This document shows positions 15,402 to 24,351 of a DNA stretch of 32,151 nucleotides, piece by piece. The DNA comes from HyVt-337 sp964428895 (GTDB lineage Bacteria > Planctomycetota > Phycisphaerae > SM23-33). The stretch spans positions 1-32,151 of the forward strand of contig CAYRZU010000037.1 of the NCBI GenBank assembly GCA_964428895.1, written 5' to 3'. Positions within the stretch are counted from its first letter, which is position 1. Each line of letters opens with the position of its first letter. The position numbers were made by a program, and so were the translations under genes. The notes beneath the pieces were generated by a model. That model was given only the letters and a program-made list of their open reading frames with translations, was not told the DNA's origin and did not search any database.

Positions 15402-15404
15402 CCC

Positions 15405-15788
15405 ATGACCGATTGGATCAACAACCTGTTCGCCGCCATCGACGGTAAAGACGCCGCCGCGTTCGCCGCGTTCCTGGCCGAGGACGTTCACTTTCGTTAC
15501 GGCTCGCAGGAGCCCGTGCTCGGCAAAGCGGCCGTCCGGGCGGCCGCGGAGGGCATCTTTGAGATGTTCGCGGCGCTATCCCACGAGATCGCCGAGGCGT
15601 GGATCGCCGACGACGCCGTCTTCTGCGAAGGACAGGTCACCTACACCCTCCCCGACGGCCGAACCGTCACGCTGCCGTTCCTGAACGTCTTCCGCATGAC
15701 AGGCGCCGGCGGGCCGGCCCCGGACGAAAAGCCCCTGATCGCCGACTACCGCATCTACATCGACCCGACACCCCTGGCGACAATGTAG
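15405..15788 (+). CDS. SnoaL-like / NTF2-fold protein
   Basis: 127 residues. The pattern matches the SnoaL/NTF2 cone fold: an N-terminal helix (WINNLFAAIDGKDAAAFAAFLAEDVHFRYG), a helix after GKAAV, then strands ending in ADYRIYIDPTPL. Members include isomerases, hydrolases and ligand-binding proteins, so the reaction is open. It starts 3 bases after the preceding stop and is the last gene of the plus-strand operon. It converges with a minus-strand lipoprotein gene 16 bases away. Confidence 0.75.
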   Translation: MTDWINNLFAAIDGKDAAAFAAFLAEDVHFRYGSQEPVLGKAAVRAAAEGIFEMFAALSHEIAEAWIADDAVFCEGQVTYTLPDGRTVTLPFLNVFRMTGAGGPAPDEKPLIADYRIYIDPTPLATM

Positions 15789-15790
15789 GG

Positions 15791-15804
15791 CGGCCGTCCG
15801 GCCG
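15791..15804. terminator. Short hairpin between convergent genes
   Basis: CGGCCG (15791-15796) and CGGCCG (15799-15804) form a small GC-only palindrome in the 16-base gap between two convergent stop codons. There is no T-tract, so terminator function is uncertain. Confidence 0.3.
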
Positions 15805-16605
15805 TCACCGATTCCCGACGCGCCGCAGGGCGTCCTCGAAATCGTAGATCGACCGATCCGCCACCTCCACCAGCTCACCGTGCCAGCCCTCGTCGGCCAG
15901 AGCCTGGCGCTCGTGGGTCAGCAGGTCGATCAGTTGGCGGAAGACCATGGCTTTCTGCTGGCGCGTGATCCGCCGTGACCATTCGACGTGCCGGATGAAG
16001 CCCCGCCGCCGCATGTCGAACACGGGCCACACGCTGAATCGGTTGTTCGCCGCGATCGGCACGCCCCGATAGCCCTGGTAGCCGACGTTGCCCGTTCGTA
16101 AACGCGCACCGGCGGCGATGTAATCGTCGTAGGGCATCGTGCGAGGCCGAAAGAGCAGCTCCAGCCTCACGAAGTCCGGCGGCTCGGCCCCGGATAGCGC
16201 TACCGGCCAATACCCGTCCGCAAAGGCCATCACAGCCGTATAGCGGGGAACCACTGCCCCCATCGGAACGGCAAACCCGGCCAGGTCCAGGCGGATGGGG
16301 TAGTACAGGGAGGTCTCGTCGGCCTCGAGGCCCTCGGCGTGGAACAGTTCGAACGGCCCCCACCCCACGTTGTTGACGTAGTATTTGATCGCCACCACGT
16401 CGGTCGCCTCCGGCAGCGGGCCAACGGCGCCGGCTTCCTCGGCCAGAATGCAATTGAGGCCCGCCCGGGCCGTTTCAGAACGGATCACGGGCTTGTGCCC
16501 GCCGCTGAACTTGAAGATCGGATAGCACCCGCCAACGAACAAGGCCGCAACGCCAAGAACAACCGCACAGCCAAGTATCACGCGTCTATGGGTGGATGTC
16601 GCCAT
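15805..16605 (-). CDS. Predicted lipoprotein of unknown function
   Basis: 266 residues. The N-terminus has a basic start, a hydrophobic stretch and a lipobox VGGC with Cys27 as the lipidated residue, so the protein is probably membrane-tethered outside the cytoplasm. The rest (for example RLELLFRPRTMPYDDYIAAGARL and RRITRQQKAMVFRQLIDLL) matches no family I recognise. The ribosome site before the ATG at 16605 is weak. It lies 80 bases downstream of the Old Yellow Enzyme gene on the same strand and may be the last gene of that unit. Confidence 0.65.
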   Translation of the reverse strand: MATSTHRRVILGCAVVLGVAALFVGGCYPIFKFSGGHKPVIRSETARAGLNCILAEEAGAVGPLPEATDVVAIKYYVNNVGWGPFELFHAEGLEADETSLYYPIRLDLAGFAVPMGAVVPRYTAVMAFADGYWPVALSGAEPPDFVRLELLFRPRTMPYDDYIAAGARLRTGNVGYQGYRGVPIAANNRFSVWPVFDMRRRGFIRHVEWSRRITRQQKAMVFRQLIDLLTHERQALADEGWHGELVEVADRSIYDFEDALRRVGNR

Positions 16606-16685
16606 GGGTGGAGCCTACTGGTCCGTCAGCGGAGGAAACTCGCGACAGGGCCGTCGTCTTTCCATTGGGTGCAGAGGACCGGTTC

Positions 16686-17594
16686 TCATTTGGGCAAGTA
16701 CTCGAAGCACTTGTTGCACTTGACGCATTGGGTGGCGGCCTCGGGCGTGCCGGCGGCCAGTTGGTTGGGCCAGTCGGCCCCGGCCAGCAGTTGTCGTCCG
16801 ACCGCGACCAGGTCGCATCGGCCGGCAGCCAGCGCCTCGTTGGCGGCGACGGGGTCGTCCATGCCGCCGACAGCGATGACGGGGACGCCGAATGTCTTGA
16901 ATGGGGCCGCCAGCTCGGCCGTGACCTCGCCCATCGCGGGAGAGATATCCAGCACGTCCACGCCGGCCGCGATGAGTGATTTGGCCATCACCAGACTATC
17001 GTCCATGCTATAGGCCTCGCCGACAGGCGTGTGACGATAGAAGATCAGCAGGTCGTCGCCGATCTCCGCCTTGATGCGTTCCACAATCTGCAGGCCGAAC
17101 CGACAGCGATTCTCGAGTGACCCGCCGTACTCGTCGGTGCGCTGGTTCTTATCGGGCATGAAGAACTGGTTGATCAGATAGCCGTGCGCGCCGTGCGGCT
17201 CGACACCGTCGAAGCCGGCCTCTTTGCAGATTCGCGCCGCCCGGCCGTACAGTTCGACAATGACGTCGACCTTGCCCACCGACAGGTTGTTCGGGTCGGC
17301 CTCGGTGCCGAAGCGGATCGGGAATAGCTGGATGGCTGCAGCCGCCCCTTCGGCGTGGATGGCCTCAACCAACGGCGTCAGCGTTTCGACCGTCAACTCC
17401 TGGCCGAATCCCGGCACACCGGTGGCCTCGACGATCACCAGCCCCGCCCCGCCGGCGGCCAGCCGTCGATACCACGCCACACCCTCGGCCGACGTGAGCG
17501 GCCGACACTGAACCATCGGCGGACACACGATTCGATTCCGCAACCTTCGCGAACCGAACTCAAGCGCTGAGAACAGCTCTGGGTAGTCACTCAT
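16686..17594 (-). CDS. NADH:flavin oxidoreductase / Old Yellow Enzyme family, compact form
   Basis: 302-residue FMN-dependent TIM-barrel enzyme that reduces activated C=C bonds or related substrates. The family signature GVEPHGAHGYLINQFFMPD is followed by NQRTDEYGGSLENRCRFGLQIVERI, with the HGAH substrate-binding histidines. FMN-phosphate contacts VIAVGGM and DLVAVGRQLL come near the C-terminus. The product is shorter than the usual 350-370 residues and ends in a cysteine pair (CVKCNKC), reminiscent of the start of the iron-sulfur motif in the larger 2,4-dienoyl-CoA reductase-type members, whose extra domains are absent here. Its ATG overlaps the preceding stop as ATGA, with AAGGA 5 bases upstream, so translation is coupled. 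Confidence 0.85.
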   Translation of the reverse strand: MSDYPELFSALEFGSRRLRNRIVCPPMVQCRPLTSAEGVAWYRRLAAGGAGLVIVEATGVPGFGQELTVETLTPLVEAIHAEGAAAAIQLFPIRFGTEADPNNLSVGKVDVIVELYGRAARICKEAGFDGVEPHGAHGYLINQFFMPDKNQRTDEYGGSLENRCRFGLQIVERIKAEIGDDLLIFYRHTPVGEAYSMDDSLVMAKSLIAAGVDVLDISPAMGEVTAELAAPFKTFGVPVIAVGGMDDPVAANEALAAGRCDLVAVGRQLLAGADWPNQLAAGTPEAATQCVKCNKCFEYLPK

Positions 17595-18331
17595 GGTCGT
17601 TCCTTGTCTGCGTCCGTCGGCGATGCTTCGGCGGCCTGAGCTTGGGCCCGGGCCTTTCGATGTTCGCGCCGATGCGCCCAGAGGTCAACGGCCGTCTTGA
17701 GCGCCACGAACAGAACCAGCGCCGGGATCGGCGACCCCAACGCCAGAACCAGGAAGCCCGAGGCGATGATGAAAACATGCAGCACCACCACTCGCTTGTA
17801 GGCGGCGCCCATCAGCCTGCCCGCATTGGCGCCGTCGCGTTCGTGGCCTCTCAGGTAGTTGGCCACGAACGACCAGCCGTGGCTGAACACCATCGCCAGC
17901 GCCGCGGCGATGAAGCCCGGATCGCGAAACACCCCCAGCGCGTCCTCAATGGCTTGGCCCGGCGCGATGTCGCCCCCGCCCAGGCCCGGGCCCTCGCCGC
18001 CGAAAAGCATCACGATGAAAAACCCATGCCCGGCCATGAACCCGCCGAAGTGCACCACGAAAAACGCGGCGAAGAAGACCTTCATGAAGACCCCCAGCGC
18101 CACGGGCACCCCGCGTTTCCGCGCCTCAGCCACGACGGAGCCGAGGCACAGTATCTTGAGGATCCCGAAGAATCCGACCACGCCGTTTTCGAGCCAATAC
18201 AGCGCGACCAGCGGAAAGATGCGCCACCCGCCGACCAGCACGCCGTAAAGCGGGACCAGGTTGGCGACAATCAGCAGCACGCTGGACGGCGTGAATCGCC
18301 GGACGGGTTGCGTGTTGCTTGGGCCGGTCAT
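17591..18331 (-). CDS. DUF6498-like membrane protein, copy 2
   Basis: 246 residues, function unknown. Several hydrophobic helices; the N-terminal block LLIVANLVPLYGVLVGGWRIFPLVALYWLENGVVGF and the HFGGFMAGHGFFI and SHGWSFVANYLRG blocks recur in the neighbouring copy. The C-terminus is a charged, basic tail (LWAHRREHRKARAQAQ). The start at 18331 overlaps the stop of copy 1 as ATGA, and its own stop overlaps the next ATG in the same way, so three consecutive genes are translationally coupled. The upstream open frame is the shadow of copy 1. Duplication followed by divergence is inferred. Confidence 0.7.
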   Translation of the reverse strand: MTGPSNTQPVRRFTPSSVLLIVANLVPLYGVLVGGWRIFPLVALYWLENGVVGFFGILKILCLGSVVAEARKRGVPVALGVFMKVFFAAFFVVHFGGFMAGHGFFIVMLFGGEGPGLGGGDIAPGQAIEDALGVFRDPGFIAAALAMVFSHGWSFVANYLRGHERDGANAGRLMGAAYKRVVVLHVFIIASGFLVLALGSPIPALVLFVALKTAVDLWAHRREHRKARAQAQAAEASPTDADKERP

Positions 18332-18999
18332 GCGATGGCCTCTTCGGCTTGGGCCCGGGCCCGAGCCTTGCGATGCTCGTGCAGGTGGGCGAGCAGGTCG
18401 ACGGCCGTCTTCATTCCCACGAACAGCAGCAACAGTCCGATCGGCGAACCAACCTTCAGCGTCACCCACGCCCCGCCGATGATGAACAGATGCAGCAGGA
18501 TGATTCGGCCATACGGCGCCATCATCAGTTGCTTCAGGCTGGCGGCCTGACGCTCCGGGCCGCGAAGGTAGTTCGTCACGAACGACCAGCTGTGGCTGAC
18601 GGCCAGGCCCAGCGCCGCCCAGGCGATGCCCGGGTCGAGCATTTGGTCCACGATGTGCTCGAACGCTTCGCGCCCTTCCAGGCCGTCCGGGCGTTGGGCG
18701 GCGAACACCACCACCAGGAACACCCCATGGCCAAACATGAACGCGCCGTAGTGGAAGATGAACAACGGCACGATGAGGCCCTTGCCGGATCGCTTCCTAG
18801 GCTCGCGCGGCGGCAGGAAGAGCATCTTGAGAACTGTGACCACGCCGATCACGCCGTTCTCCAGCCAGTACAGGAACACCAACGGAAAGATGCCCCACCC
18901 GCCGAATAGCACGCCGCCGATGGGGACCAGATTCGCCGCCACCAGCGCCAGCGTCGACGAGGTCAGAGGGGCCTTGGGTTGTGCAGGTGGCGCGATCAT
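18328..18999 (-). CDS. DUF6498-like membrane protein, copy 1
   Basis: 223 residues, paralogue of the next gene. Shared blocks include ALVAANLVPIGGVLFGGWGIFPLVFLYWLENGVIG, FHYGAFMFGHGVFLVVV, SHSWSFVTNYLRGPER and the basic tail DLLAHLHEHRKARARAQAEE. Roughly 5-6 membrane helices are likely. The ATG at 18999 is chosen over an upstream GTG because homology to copy 2 begins just after it; the ribosome site is weak. It follows the HEAT-like gene by 63 bases. Partner and reaction are unknown. Confidence 0.7.
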   Translation of the reverse strand: MIAPPAQPKAPLTSSTLALVAANLVPIGGVLFGGWGIFPLVFLYWLENGVIGVVTVLKMLFLPPREPRKRSGKGLIVPLFIFHYGAFMFGHGVFLVVVFAAQRPDGLEGREAFEHIVDQMLDPGIAWAALGLAVSHSWSFVTNYLRGPERQAASLKQLMMAPYGRIILLHLFIIGGAWVTLKVGSPIGLLLLFVGMKTAVDLLAHLHEHRKARARAQAEEAIA

Positions 19000-19062
19000 C
19001 AATTCTGCCGCCGATCCTATCGGCGGGCGCGGCCTCACACAACCTGTGGCCACCGGGGCCGC

Positions 19063-21348
19063 CTAGGGCGTTGCTTCCCGCTGCTCGAGATAGACGGTGA
19101 CGTTCTCGCGGACGCGATCCCAATTCTCACGGCCAAGGCGGCCGCCGTAGGCGATGTCTTCTTCATCCGCGCCCGGCTTGGGGACATCGTCGAAGAAGCC
19201 CCAGGCGGAGTCGTCATCGCCGGGGGCCCACTGGCCCGCCAGCAGCAGGTCCAGCCGCCAGGGAAGGTCGCTGTAGGTATTCCAGGGCTGTTCGAGCTCA
19301 CTGAGACGGCCCGACAGATTGAGCACCGCCTGCTGCCACTTCGCCAAGGCGGGCGAGTTCAGATCGACCCGGTCGACGGCCCAGTCAAATACGAACGCGT
19401 TCGATTCGTACTCCGCCAGGGCCCCGACGGGGCAATCCGCATAGAGCTCGACCAATTCGTTGCCGACCCGGGCCCACTCGGAATCCTTGTGACGGTCAAG
19501 GCTTTCGTAGAGGCTCAGTTTTGCCGCCATTGTTGCGCGGCCTCGGGCGAGCCGCGCACACTCGGTGCCGGCGCCGTCGGCCAGTTCGTTCAGGCCCGCC
19601 TCGGCGGCGATGAGCGCCTCCAGCGCGGCCGAATCGGCATCGCGCGTCAGGGCTGAGCCCGCAGCCAAACGCACCGGAGCGTCTAATGAAGCATCGGACA
19701 ACGTTGCCAGCAGGAACGCGCGCACGGTCGGCTCGGGCCGAATGCGCCCGAGAGCCTTGACCAACTCCGCGTCCGACAGGGCCGGCCCCAACTCGCGCAG
19801 GCCCGACCAGGTTAGGTCGAACTCATCTTCATGCAGCGCCCAGGACAGTGCATTGCCGGCCAACCAGTGCGACGAGGCGCACTCGTCTCGGGCGAGGACT
19901 GCCAGGTCGAGACCCAGCTGCGCCGGACGCGACAGCAGCGGCGCGTAATCGCTGGTTTGATCCAGATAGCGCGCATTATGAAGCAGTCTCAGCGCAAACC
20001 GCCCTTCGGTCGTTCCCGCGCCGATGCACCCGAACGCGATGCAGGTGAACCGGTCCCGCCTGCCCAGTCGGGCCTTGAGCAGCTCGACGCTGCCGGTCGG
20101 ATCAATCTGGGCCAGACAGTACAGCCCCATGGCGCGGACCTTCGGGTCGCGGTGGCTGAGCATCTTCCGGAAGTCCTCCCGCGACAATACCCGCAACAGA
20201 CCTTGCGACAGCTGCCAATAGGCGCTTTCGTCACCGCCTTCGCCGATGGCCGAACCGGCCACCCACTCCGTAGCGGCAATCTTGCCCACGATACGAGTGA
20301 ACTCCTGATCGGTCAGGCGGGCCGGGGGCAGGGCCGTCATCCAGAAGTGGCGCAATCGCGCCGTGAAATGGTCACGCACGCGCCGGTAGTCGTCGGCCTC
20401 GGTCTCCGGCAAGAACACGTCTTGCCACCGGTGGGAAATCACTTTGTCCGAATCGTATTGGGGATTCCCCAGCAGCGCGACGGCCTCCGGGTCGAGCTGC
20501 GGCGCATCGACTCCCAACGCCCACACCGACAGCCAGGCGTCCTCATCGACCAGCGCCAGCCGCCAGTCGGGATCGCTTCGCGGCCATCGCCTCGTCTCCC
20601 AAATAACGTGCAGCACCGCCTGCAGAGGAGGCGGGGACTCCATATGCGTGACCATACCATTGAGCAGCACGTTGGGCTCGTCGGCCTCGCGGACGGACTG
20701 GAAGAACCGCGCCGTCGCGTCCGGGTCGGCGGTGGTGATGGTGGGCTGGCCGCGCCAGGTGTTGTCCCACTTGCCCCAGGTCAGCGCCCCCACGTGCCAC
20801 GGGCCGACGTCGCTGGCGGCAAAGCACCCACGCGGGGTCCGACCCAGAAGGACGTAGCGCCCGCCTTGGCCACGGCGGGCGTAGATTTCGAGCACCGCCA
20901 GTTCCTGGACATCGTAGAAGTGCGTCTCCAGCAGCGAGACCATTCGCCGCCACTGGCCGTCGTTGGGTCGACTGTCCAGGGCCCGCTGCAGCGAGGCCTT
21001 GGTGCGCTCGATCTGCCAGTGTCGCATCCCTTCGTTCGACTCAGCTTCGTCGGCGGGGTCGTTCACGTCGTCGGGCTGCGTGGCGGCCCCGCCGAAGCCC
21101 CACGTGGCCCGGTCGGCCTCCCATTGGACCCAATCCAGGTCCCCCACCAGTAGCCCCAGGTCCTCGAACACAAACGGGCGAGGTCGATCCAACCCGCAAT
21201 AGACGAACGCCTTCGCATCCGGGCTTAGCGGTAGATAGCGGGCCGTTTGGCCCGGGAACGTTCCTTGCCCCATCGCCGGCGCCGCACGGAAGGCGGTTAA
21301 CACGAACGCAACGGCCGCCCATCTGATCCAACCCCGGTTGCCCTTCAT
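19063..21348 (-). CDS. Large secreted protein with HEAT-like segment, unknown function
   Basis: 761 residues. An N-terminal signal peptide (WAAVAFVLTAFRAAPAMG, cleavage near residue 27) indicates export. The family is not recognised. The middle (about residues 390-480) holds a helical stretch such as MLSHRDPKVRAMGLYCLAQIDPTGSVELLKARL that resembles HEAT/armadillo repeats, and the later part is also largely helical (ALSDAELVKALGRIRPEPTVRAFLLATL). Repeats of this type usually act as protein-binding scaffolds. AAAGGAG stands 6 bases before the ATG at 21348. The gene diverges from the C45-type gene and heads a minus-strand series of five genes. Confidence 0.65.
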   Translation of the reverse strand: MKGNRGWIRWAAVAFVLTAFRAAPAMGQGTFPGQTARYLPLSPDAKAFVYCGLDRPRPFVFEDLGLLVGDLDWVQWEADRATWGFGGAATQPDDVNDPADEAESNEGMRHWQIERTKASLQRALDSRPNDGQWRRMVSLLETHFYDVQELAVLEIYARRGQGGRYVLLGRTPRGCFAASDVGPWHVGALTWGKWDNTWRGQPTITTADPDATARFFQSVREADEPNVLLNGMVTHMESPPPLQAVLHVIWETRRWPRSDPDWRLALVDEDAWLSVWALGVDAPQLDPEAVALLGNPQYDSDKVISHRWQDVFLPETEADDYRRVRDHFTARLRHFWMTALPPARLTDQEFTRIVGKIAATEWVAGSAIGEGGDESAYWQLSQGLLRVLSREDFRKMLSHRDPKVRAMGLYCLAQIDPTGSVELLKARLGRRDRFTCIAFGCIGAGTTEGRFALRLLHNARYLDQTSDYAPLLSRPAQLGLDLAVLARDECASSHWLAGNALSWALHEDEFDLTWSGLRELGPALSDAELVKALGRIRPEPTVRAFLLATLSDASLDAPVRLAAGSALTRDADSAALEALIAAEAGLNELADGAGTECARLARGRATMAAKLSLYESLDRHKDSEWARVGNELVELYADCPVGALAEYESNAFVFDWAVDRVDLNSPALAKWQQAVLNLSGRLSELEQPWNTYSDLPWRLDLLLAGQWAPGDDDSAWGFFDDVPKPGADEEDIAYGGRLGRENWDRVRENVTVYLEQREATP

Positions 21349-21382
21349 GGAATGCTCCTTTGCGTGCTGCGAAGACCCACGA

Positions 21383-21395
21383 GTCTATTGTAGAC
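21383..21395. promoter_or_regulatory. Palindrome with overlapping divergent -10-like elements
   Basis: GTCTA (21383-21387) and TAGAC (21391-21395) flank TTG. The minus strand reads TACAAT at 21392-21387, a good -10 about 40 bases before the ATG at 21348. The plus strand reads TATTGT at 21386-21391, a weaker -10 for the divergent gene. Clear -35 hexamers are lacking. Confidence 0.35.
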
Positions 21396-21406
21396 TACAG
21401 GCTCGG

Positions 21407-22639
21407 ATGCGTCCTGTGAATCCATCGCGTGGGTTGCGGCTGAGGCAGATGCGGGAGAGCCGCTCGGTGACGGTCTTGTTCGCCGCGGTCGATCTGTTCG
21501 CGCGGTTCCGCTGGCTAATCGTGAGGCTGTGGGCGGTGGCAGTCAGCTTTGCGCTGGGCCGCCGCGACGCCCACCGGGCCGCCCGGGCTTATCATCGCCT
21601 ACCGGCGCTGATGCGACAGCCAGGCGGCACGACCGAGCGGTTCCAACGGCGCGGGTGCGCGCCGATCGTCTACCTGTCCGGCGGGCCTGCCGACATGGGG
21701 CGGCAATACGGCTTGGTCATGCGGAGACCCCTGCAGGCGCTGGCGACCTGCATCGAGGCGGCCATTCCCGGACGGTTGCGGGACGGCTTTGTGCGCATGA
21801 CCCGCCGCGGCGAGCCCCACCTGCCCCCGACTATCCGCGCCGAGATTCAGGCGATGGCCGATGCCGCCGACGTGCCCTATGAGGCGCTGGCGGGGCTGAA
21901 CGTGGTGACCCGCATGAGCTGCACTACCATCGCGGCGCGCGACGCGGACGAGCGACTGCTGATGGGCCGCAATGGGGATTTCTTCGGCCTGGGCCTCGGC
22001 GATCGGGCCATGGCGGTGGTGGTCCGCCACCCGGACCGGGGCCGCCCCACTGTATCGGTGAACTTCCTGGGCATGGTCGGGGCGTTCACGGGCATCAACG
22101 GCGCCGGCGTCGCGTTCGGCAACATGCTGGTGTTCAATGCCGCCGGTCGGCAAGCCAACTCCAAGGGCTTGCCGATCCAGATCGCCCAGCGCCTCGCAGC
22201 CGAGCGGGCGGGCACCGCCGCCGAGATGGCCGCCGTGATGCAAGAGCAAGCCCACGCGATGCCCATGAATGTGATGGCCGCCGACGCCGACGATGCGTTG
22301 GTGGTCGAACTGGGCCTCCGGGCCAGCGCCATCCGACGAGGCGAGAACGGCTTGCTGGTCGCGACCAACCACTTCCGCACGCCGGACATGACCAGCCACG
22401 ACTCCCGCTGCCGCCGCTATCAGCGATTGGTCCGGCCGGGCCCCGCCGAGCCGATCACCATGGGCCTGGCCGACATGAAACGCGCCCTCCACCAGACGCG
22501 CCCGTGGATGCTCAATCTCCAGGCCGTCATCTTCGAGCCCGCCGCTCGTCGTATGCACATCTCCATCAACCGCCTGCCCGCCTCGGCCGGGCCCTACGTG
22601 ACCCTCACCTGGCCGCCCCGCGCCAGGTCCACCGCTTGA
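21407..22639 (+). CDS. C45-family autoproteolytic acyltransferase/hydrolase-like protein
   Basis: About 410 residues. The central motif MSCTTIAARDADERLLMGRNGDFF is the hallmark of the C45 Ntn-hydrolase family (isopenicillin-N acyltransferase-like): autocleavage before the cysteine would free it as the N-terminal nucleophile, and the RNGDFF part corresponds to the family's G(Q/R)NxDW segment. Other family marks are GMVGAFTGINGAGVAFGN and LLVATNHFRTPDM. An N-terminal hydrophobic stretch (LFAARVDLFARF-like through VRLWAVAVSFALG) may anchor it to the membrane. The start is uncertain: ATG 21407 has no clear ribosome site, and ATG 21449 follows a GAGG. The natural substrate is unknown; amide or acyl transfer is the family chemistry. 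Confidence 0.75.
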   Translation: MRPVNPSRGLRLRQMRESRSVTVLFAAVDLFARFRWLIVRLWAVAVSFALGRRDAHRAARAYHRLPALMRQPGGTTERFQRRGCAPIVYLSGGPADMGRQYGLVMRRPLQALATCIEAAIPGRLRDGFVRMTRRGEPHLPPTIRAEIQAMADAADVPYEALAGLNVVTRMSCTTIAARDADERLLMGRNGDFFGLGLGDRAMAVVVRHPDRGRPTVSVNFLGMVGAFTGINGAGVAFGNMLVFNAAGRQANSKGLPIQIAQRLAAERAGTAAEMAAVMQEQAHAMPMNVMAADADDALVVELGLRASAIRRGENGLLVATNHFRTPDMTSHDSRCRRYQRLVRPGPAEPITMGLADMKRALHQTRPWMLNLQAVIFEPAARRMHISINRLPASAGPYVTLTWPPRARSTA

Positions 22640-22710
22640 ACCAATCTGCCCGGGCCGCTAGAGTTGGTCCCAGGCGCAGCGACGGTTCCAATGAGCCTGG
22701 GAGAACAACT

Positions 22711-24261
22711 ATGCCGGGGTACTTCGTTCGACGCCACCGATGGCTGGTATTGGGGGGTTTGGCGATTCTGATGGCGGCCCCGGCCGTGATCATCGCCGAC
22801 GACGAGAAGACGCACGGCCTGGACCTCCACGACACGCGCTACTACCGCCTCTACTCCAACGCCGAACGCGAGGTGGTGCTGGAACTGGCCGCCCGCATGA
22901 CACGGATGTTCGAGGAATACGCGCGGCGCAGTAAGAACTTCTCCGGCAAGTCGGCGCGCAAGCTACCGGTGTACTTCTTCGATACCCAGCGCGACTACCA
23001 CCTCGGCGGCGGGCCCGCCAACAGCGGCGGATGTTTCAGCCCGCGAAAGGGGCTGATGATCCCGGCGGAACGCTCGCCCAAACGGTTGGCCCACGTGATG
23101 CAACACGAGGCGTTCCACCAGTTCGCCCATCACGTGATCTCCGACGACATGCCCACCTGGGTCAACGAGGGCCTGGCCACCTATTTCCAGCGGGCGATCT
23201 GGACCGGCGACGGGTTCGTGACGGGTATCGTGCCGGCGGCCGACCGGGCCGACATCCTGGCGATGATCGAAGACAACGAGATGATCCCCTTCGCCCGCAT
23301 GGTGCGGATGAGCAGCCGCCAGTGGTCCCGGGCCATGGCCGACCCGAAGAGCCACAACTACGACCAGGTCTGGTCGATGACGCACTTCCTGATCCACGCC
23401 GACGACGGACGCTACATGAAGGTGCTGGATCGCTATCTGATCAATATCCACAAAGGCCAACTCAGCAAGGCCGAGGCCTTCATGACGGGCGTGAAGGGCC
23501 TGCAGGAAGATTACGTGCGCTGGTGGCAGGAGATGTCGTTGGATGAGTCGCACCGGCGCGAGTGCGAGGCGGTGGTGGCCACGCTGACCGGCTTCCTGGC
23601 CCGGGCCGAAACGCTCGAGCAGGAGTTCGAGACGCCGAGTGCGTTTCTGACGACCTACGTCAACGGGGAGTTGAAGATCCCGTCCTCCAAGAGCATGCAA
23701 TGGCTACCGGAGAGTCTACTGGTCGACGCGTTGCGGCGGCTGGACCGCTTGACCGCCCCCGACAGCGGCGACTTGCGGCCGGTGGAGTGGCGCATCGAGC
23801 GCGGCCGTCGCGGGCCCGGCAAGCTAGTGCTGATTACCGACAACAACACCTGCTTCATCGGCGAGCCGAAGATCAAGAGTCGCAAGGTCGCCGACGTCGA
23901 CGTCACCATCCGGAAGGCCACCCCTGCCGACACCGCAGACGCCAGCCCCGTGGACCTGCGCGGGGTGCTGGGGAGGATCTACGCCGAAGTCGACAAGATT
24001 CACTTTGTGGTGGAAGGCTACACCATCATTCTCGACGGCGACTGGGGCGGGAAGATCTTCGAATCTCGTCGGCTCAATCGCCGGATACCGGTGCCCAGCC
24101 CCACCGACGCCGGCCGCGTCACCGTCATCAACCCCTACGACTACAGCCGCGTCAACATCCCCGAGAAATGGCTCGGCAAGATGGTCAAAGCCGACGACGG
24201 CCGAGAGTTCCTCGCCAAACGCCCCGGTGGCCCCGACACCGTCGAAGAAGGCGGCGATTGA
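22711..24261 (+). CDS. Exported DUF1570-type zinc metalloprotease
   Basis: 516 residues. The N-terminus has a basic start and a hydrophobic signal (WLVLGGLAILMAAPAVIIA). The gluzincin active site is intact: HEAFH at 132-136, with Glu133 as catalytic base, and the third zinc ligand Glu153 in MPTWVNEGLATYF. This layout, with a preceding YFFDTQRDYHLGG segment, fits the DUF1570 proteins common in planctomycetes. The C-terminal half (about 300-516) has no domain I recognise. GGGAG lies 7 bases before the ATG at 22711. The gene follows the C45-type gene by 71 bases and may share its transcript. The protein target is unknown. Confidence 0.8.
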   Translation: MPGYFVRRHRWLVLGGLAILMAAPAVIIADDEKTHGLDLHDTRYYRLYSNAEREVVLELAARMTRMFEEYARRSKNFSGKSARKLPVYFFDTQRDYHLGGGPANSGGCFSPRKGLMIPAERSPKRLAHVMQHEAFHQFAHHVISDDMPTWVNEGLATYFQRAIWTGDGFVTGIVPAADRADILAMIEDNEMIPFARMVRMSSRQWSRAMADPKSHNYDQVWSMTHFLIHADDGRYMKVLDRYLINIHKGQLSKAEAFMTGVKGLQEDYVRWWQEMSLDESHRRECEAVVATLTGFLARAETLEQEFETPSAFLTTYVNGELKIPSSKSMQWLPESLLVDALRRLDRLTAPDSGDLRPVEWRIERGRRGPGKLVLITDNNTCFIGEPKIKSRKVADVDVTIRKATPADTADASPVDLRGVLGRIYAEVDKIHFVVEGYTIILDGDWGGKIFESRRLNRRIPVPSPTDAGRVTVINPYDYSRVNIPEKWLGKMVKADDGREFLAKRPGGPDTVEEGGD

Positions 24262-24276
24262 TCCGCGCATAAAACA

Positions 24277-24310
24277 GCGGGCGGCTTGGTTGGGAAAGCC
24301 GCCCGCCGTT
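24277..24310. terminator. Bidirectional terminator between convergent genes
   Basis: GCGGGCGGCTT (24277-24287) pairs perfectly with AAGCCGCCCGC (24296-24306). AAAAC lies on the left and GTTT on the right, so both strands show a short T-tract after the stem. It separates the DUF1570 gene from the convergent PEP-CTERM gene. Confidence 0.8.
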
Positions 24311-24351
24311 TCGGCGCCGCTGGGCCGGCTAGGGCCCGCCGTCGGCAGATG

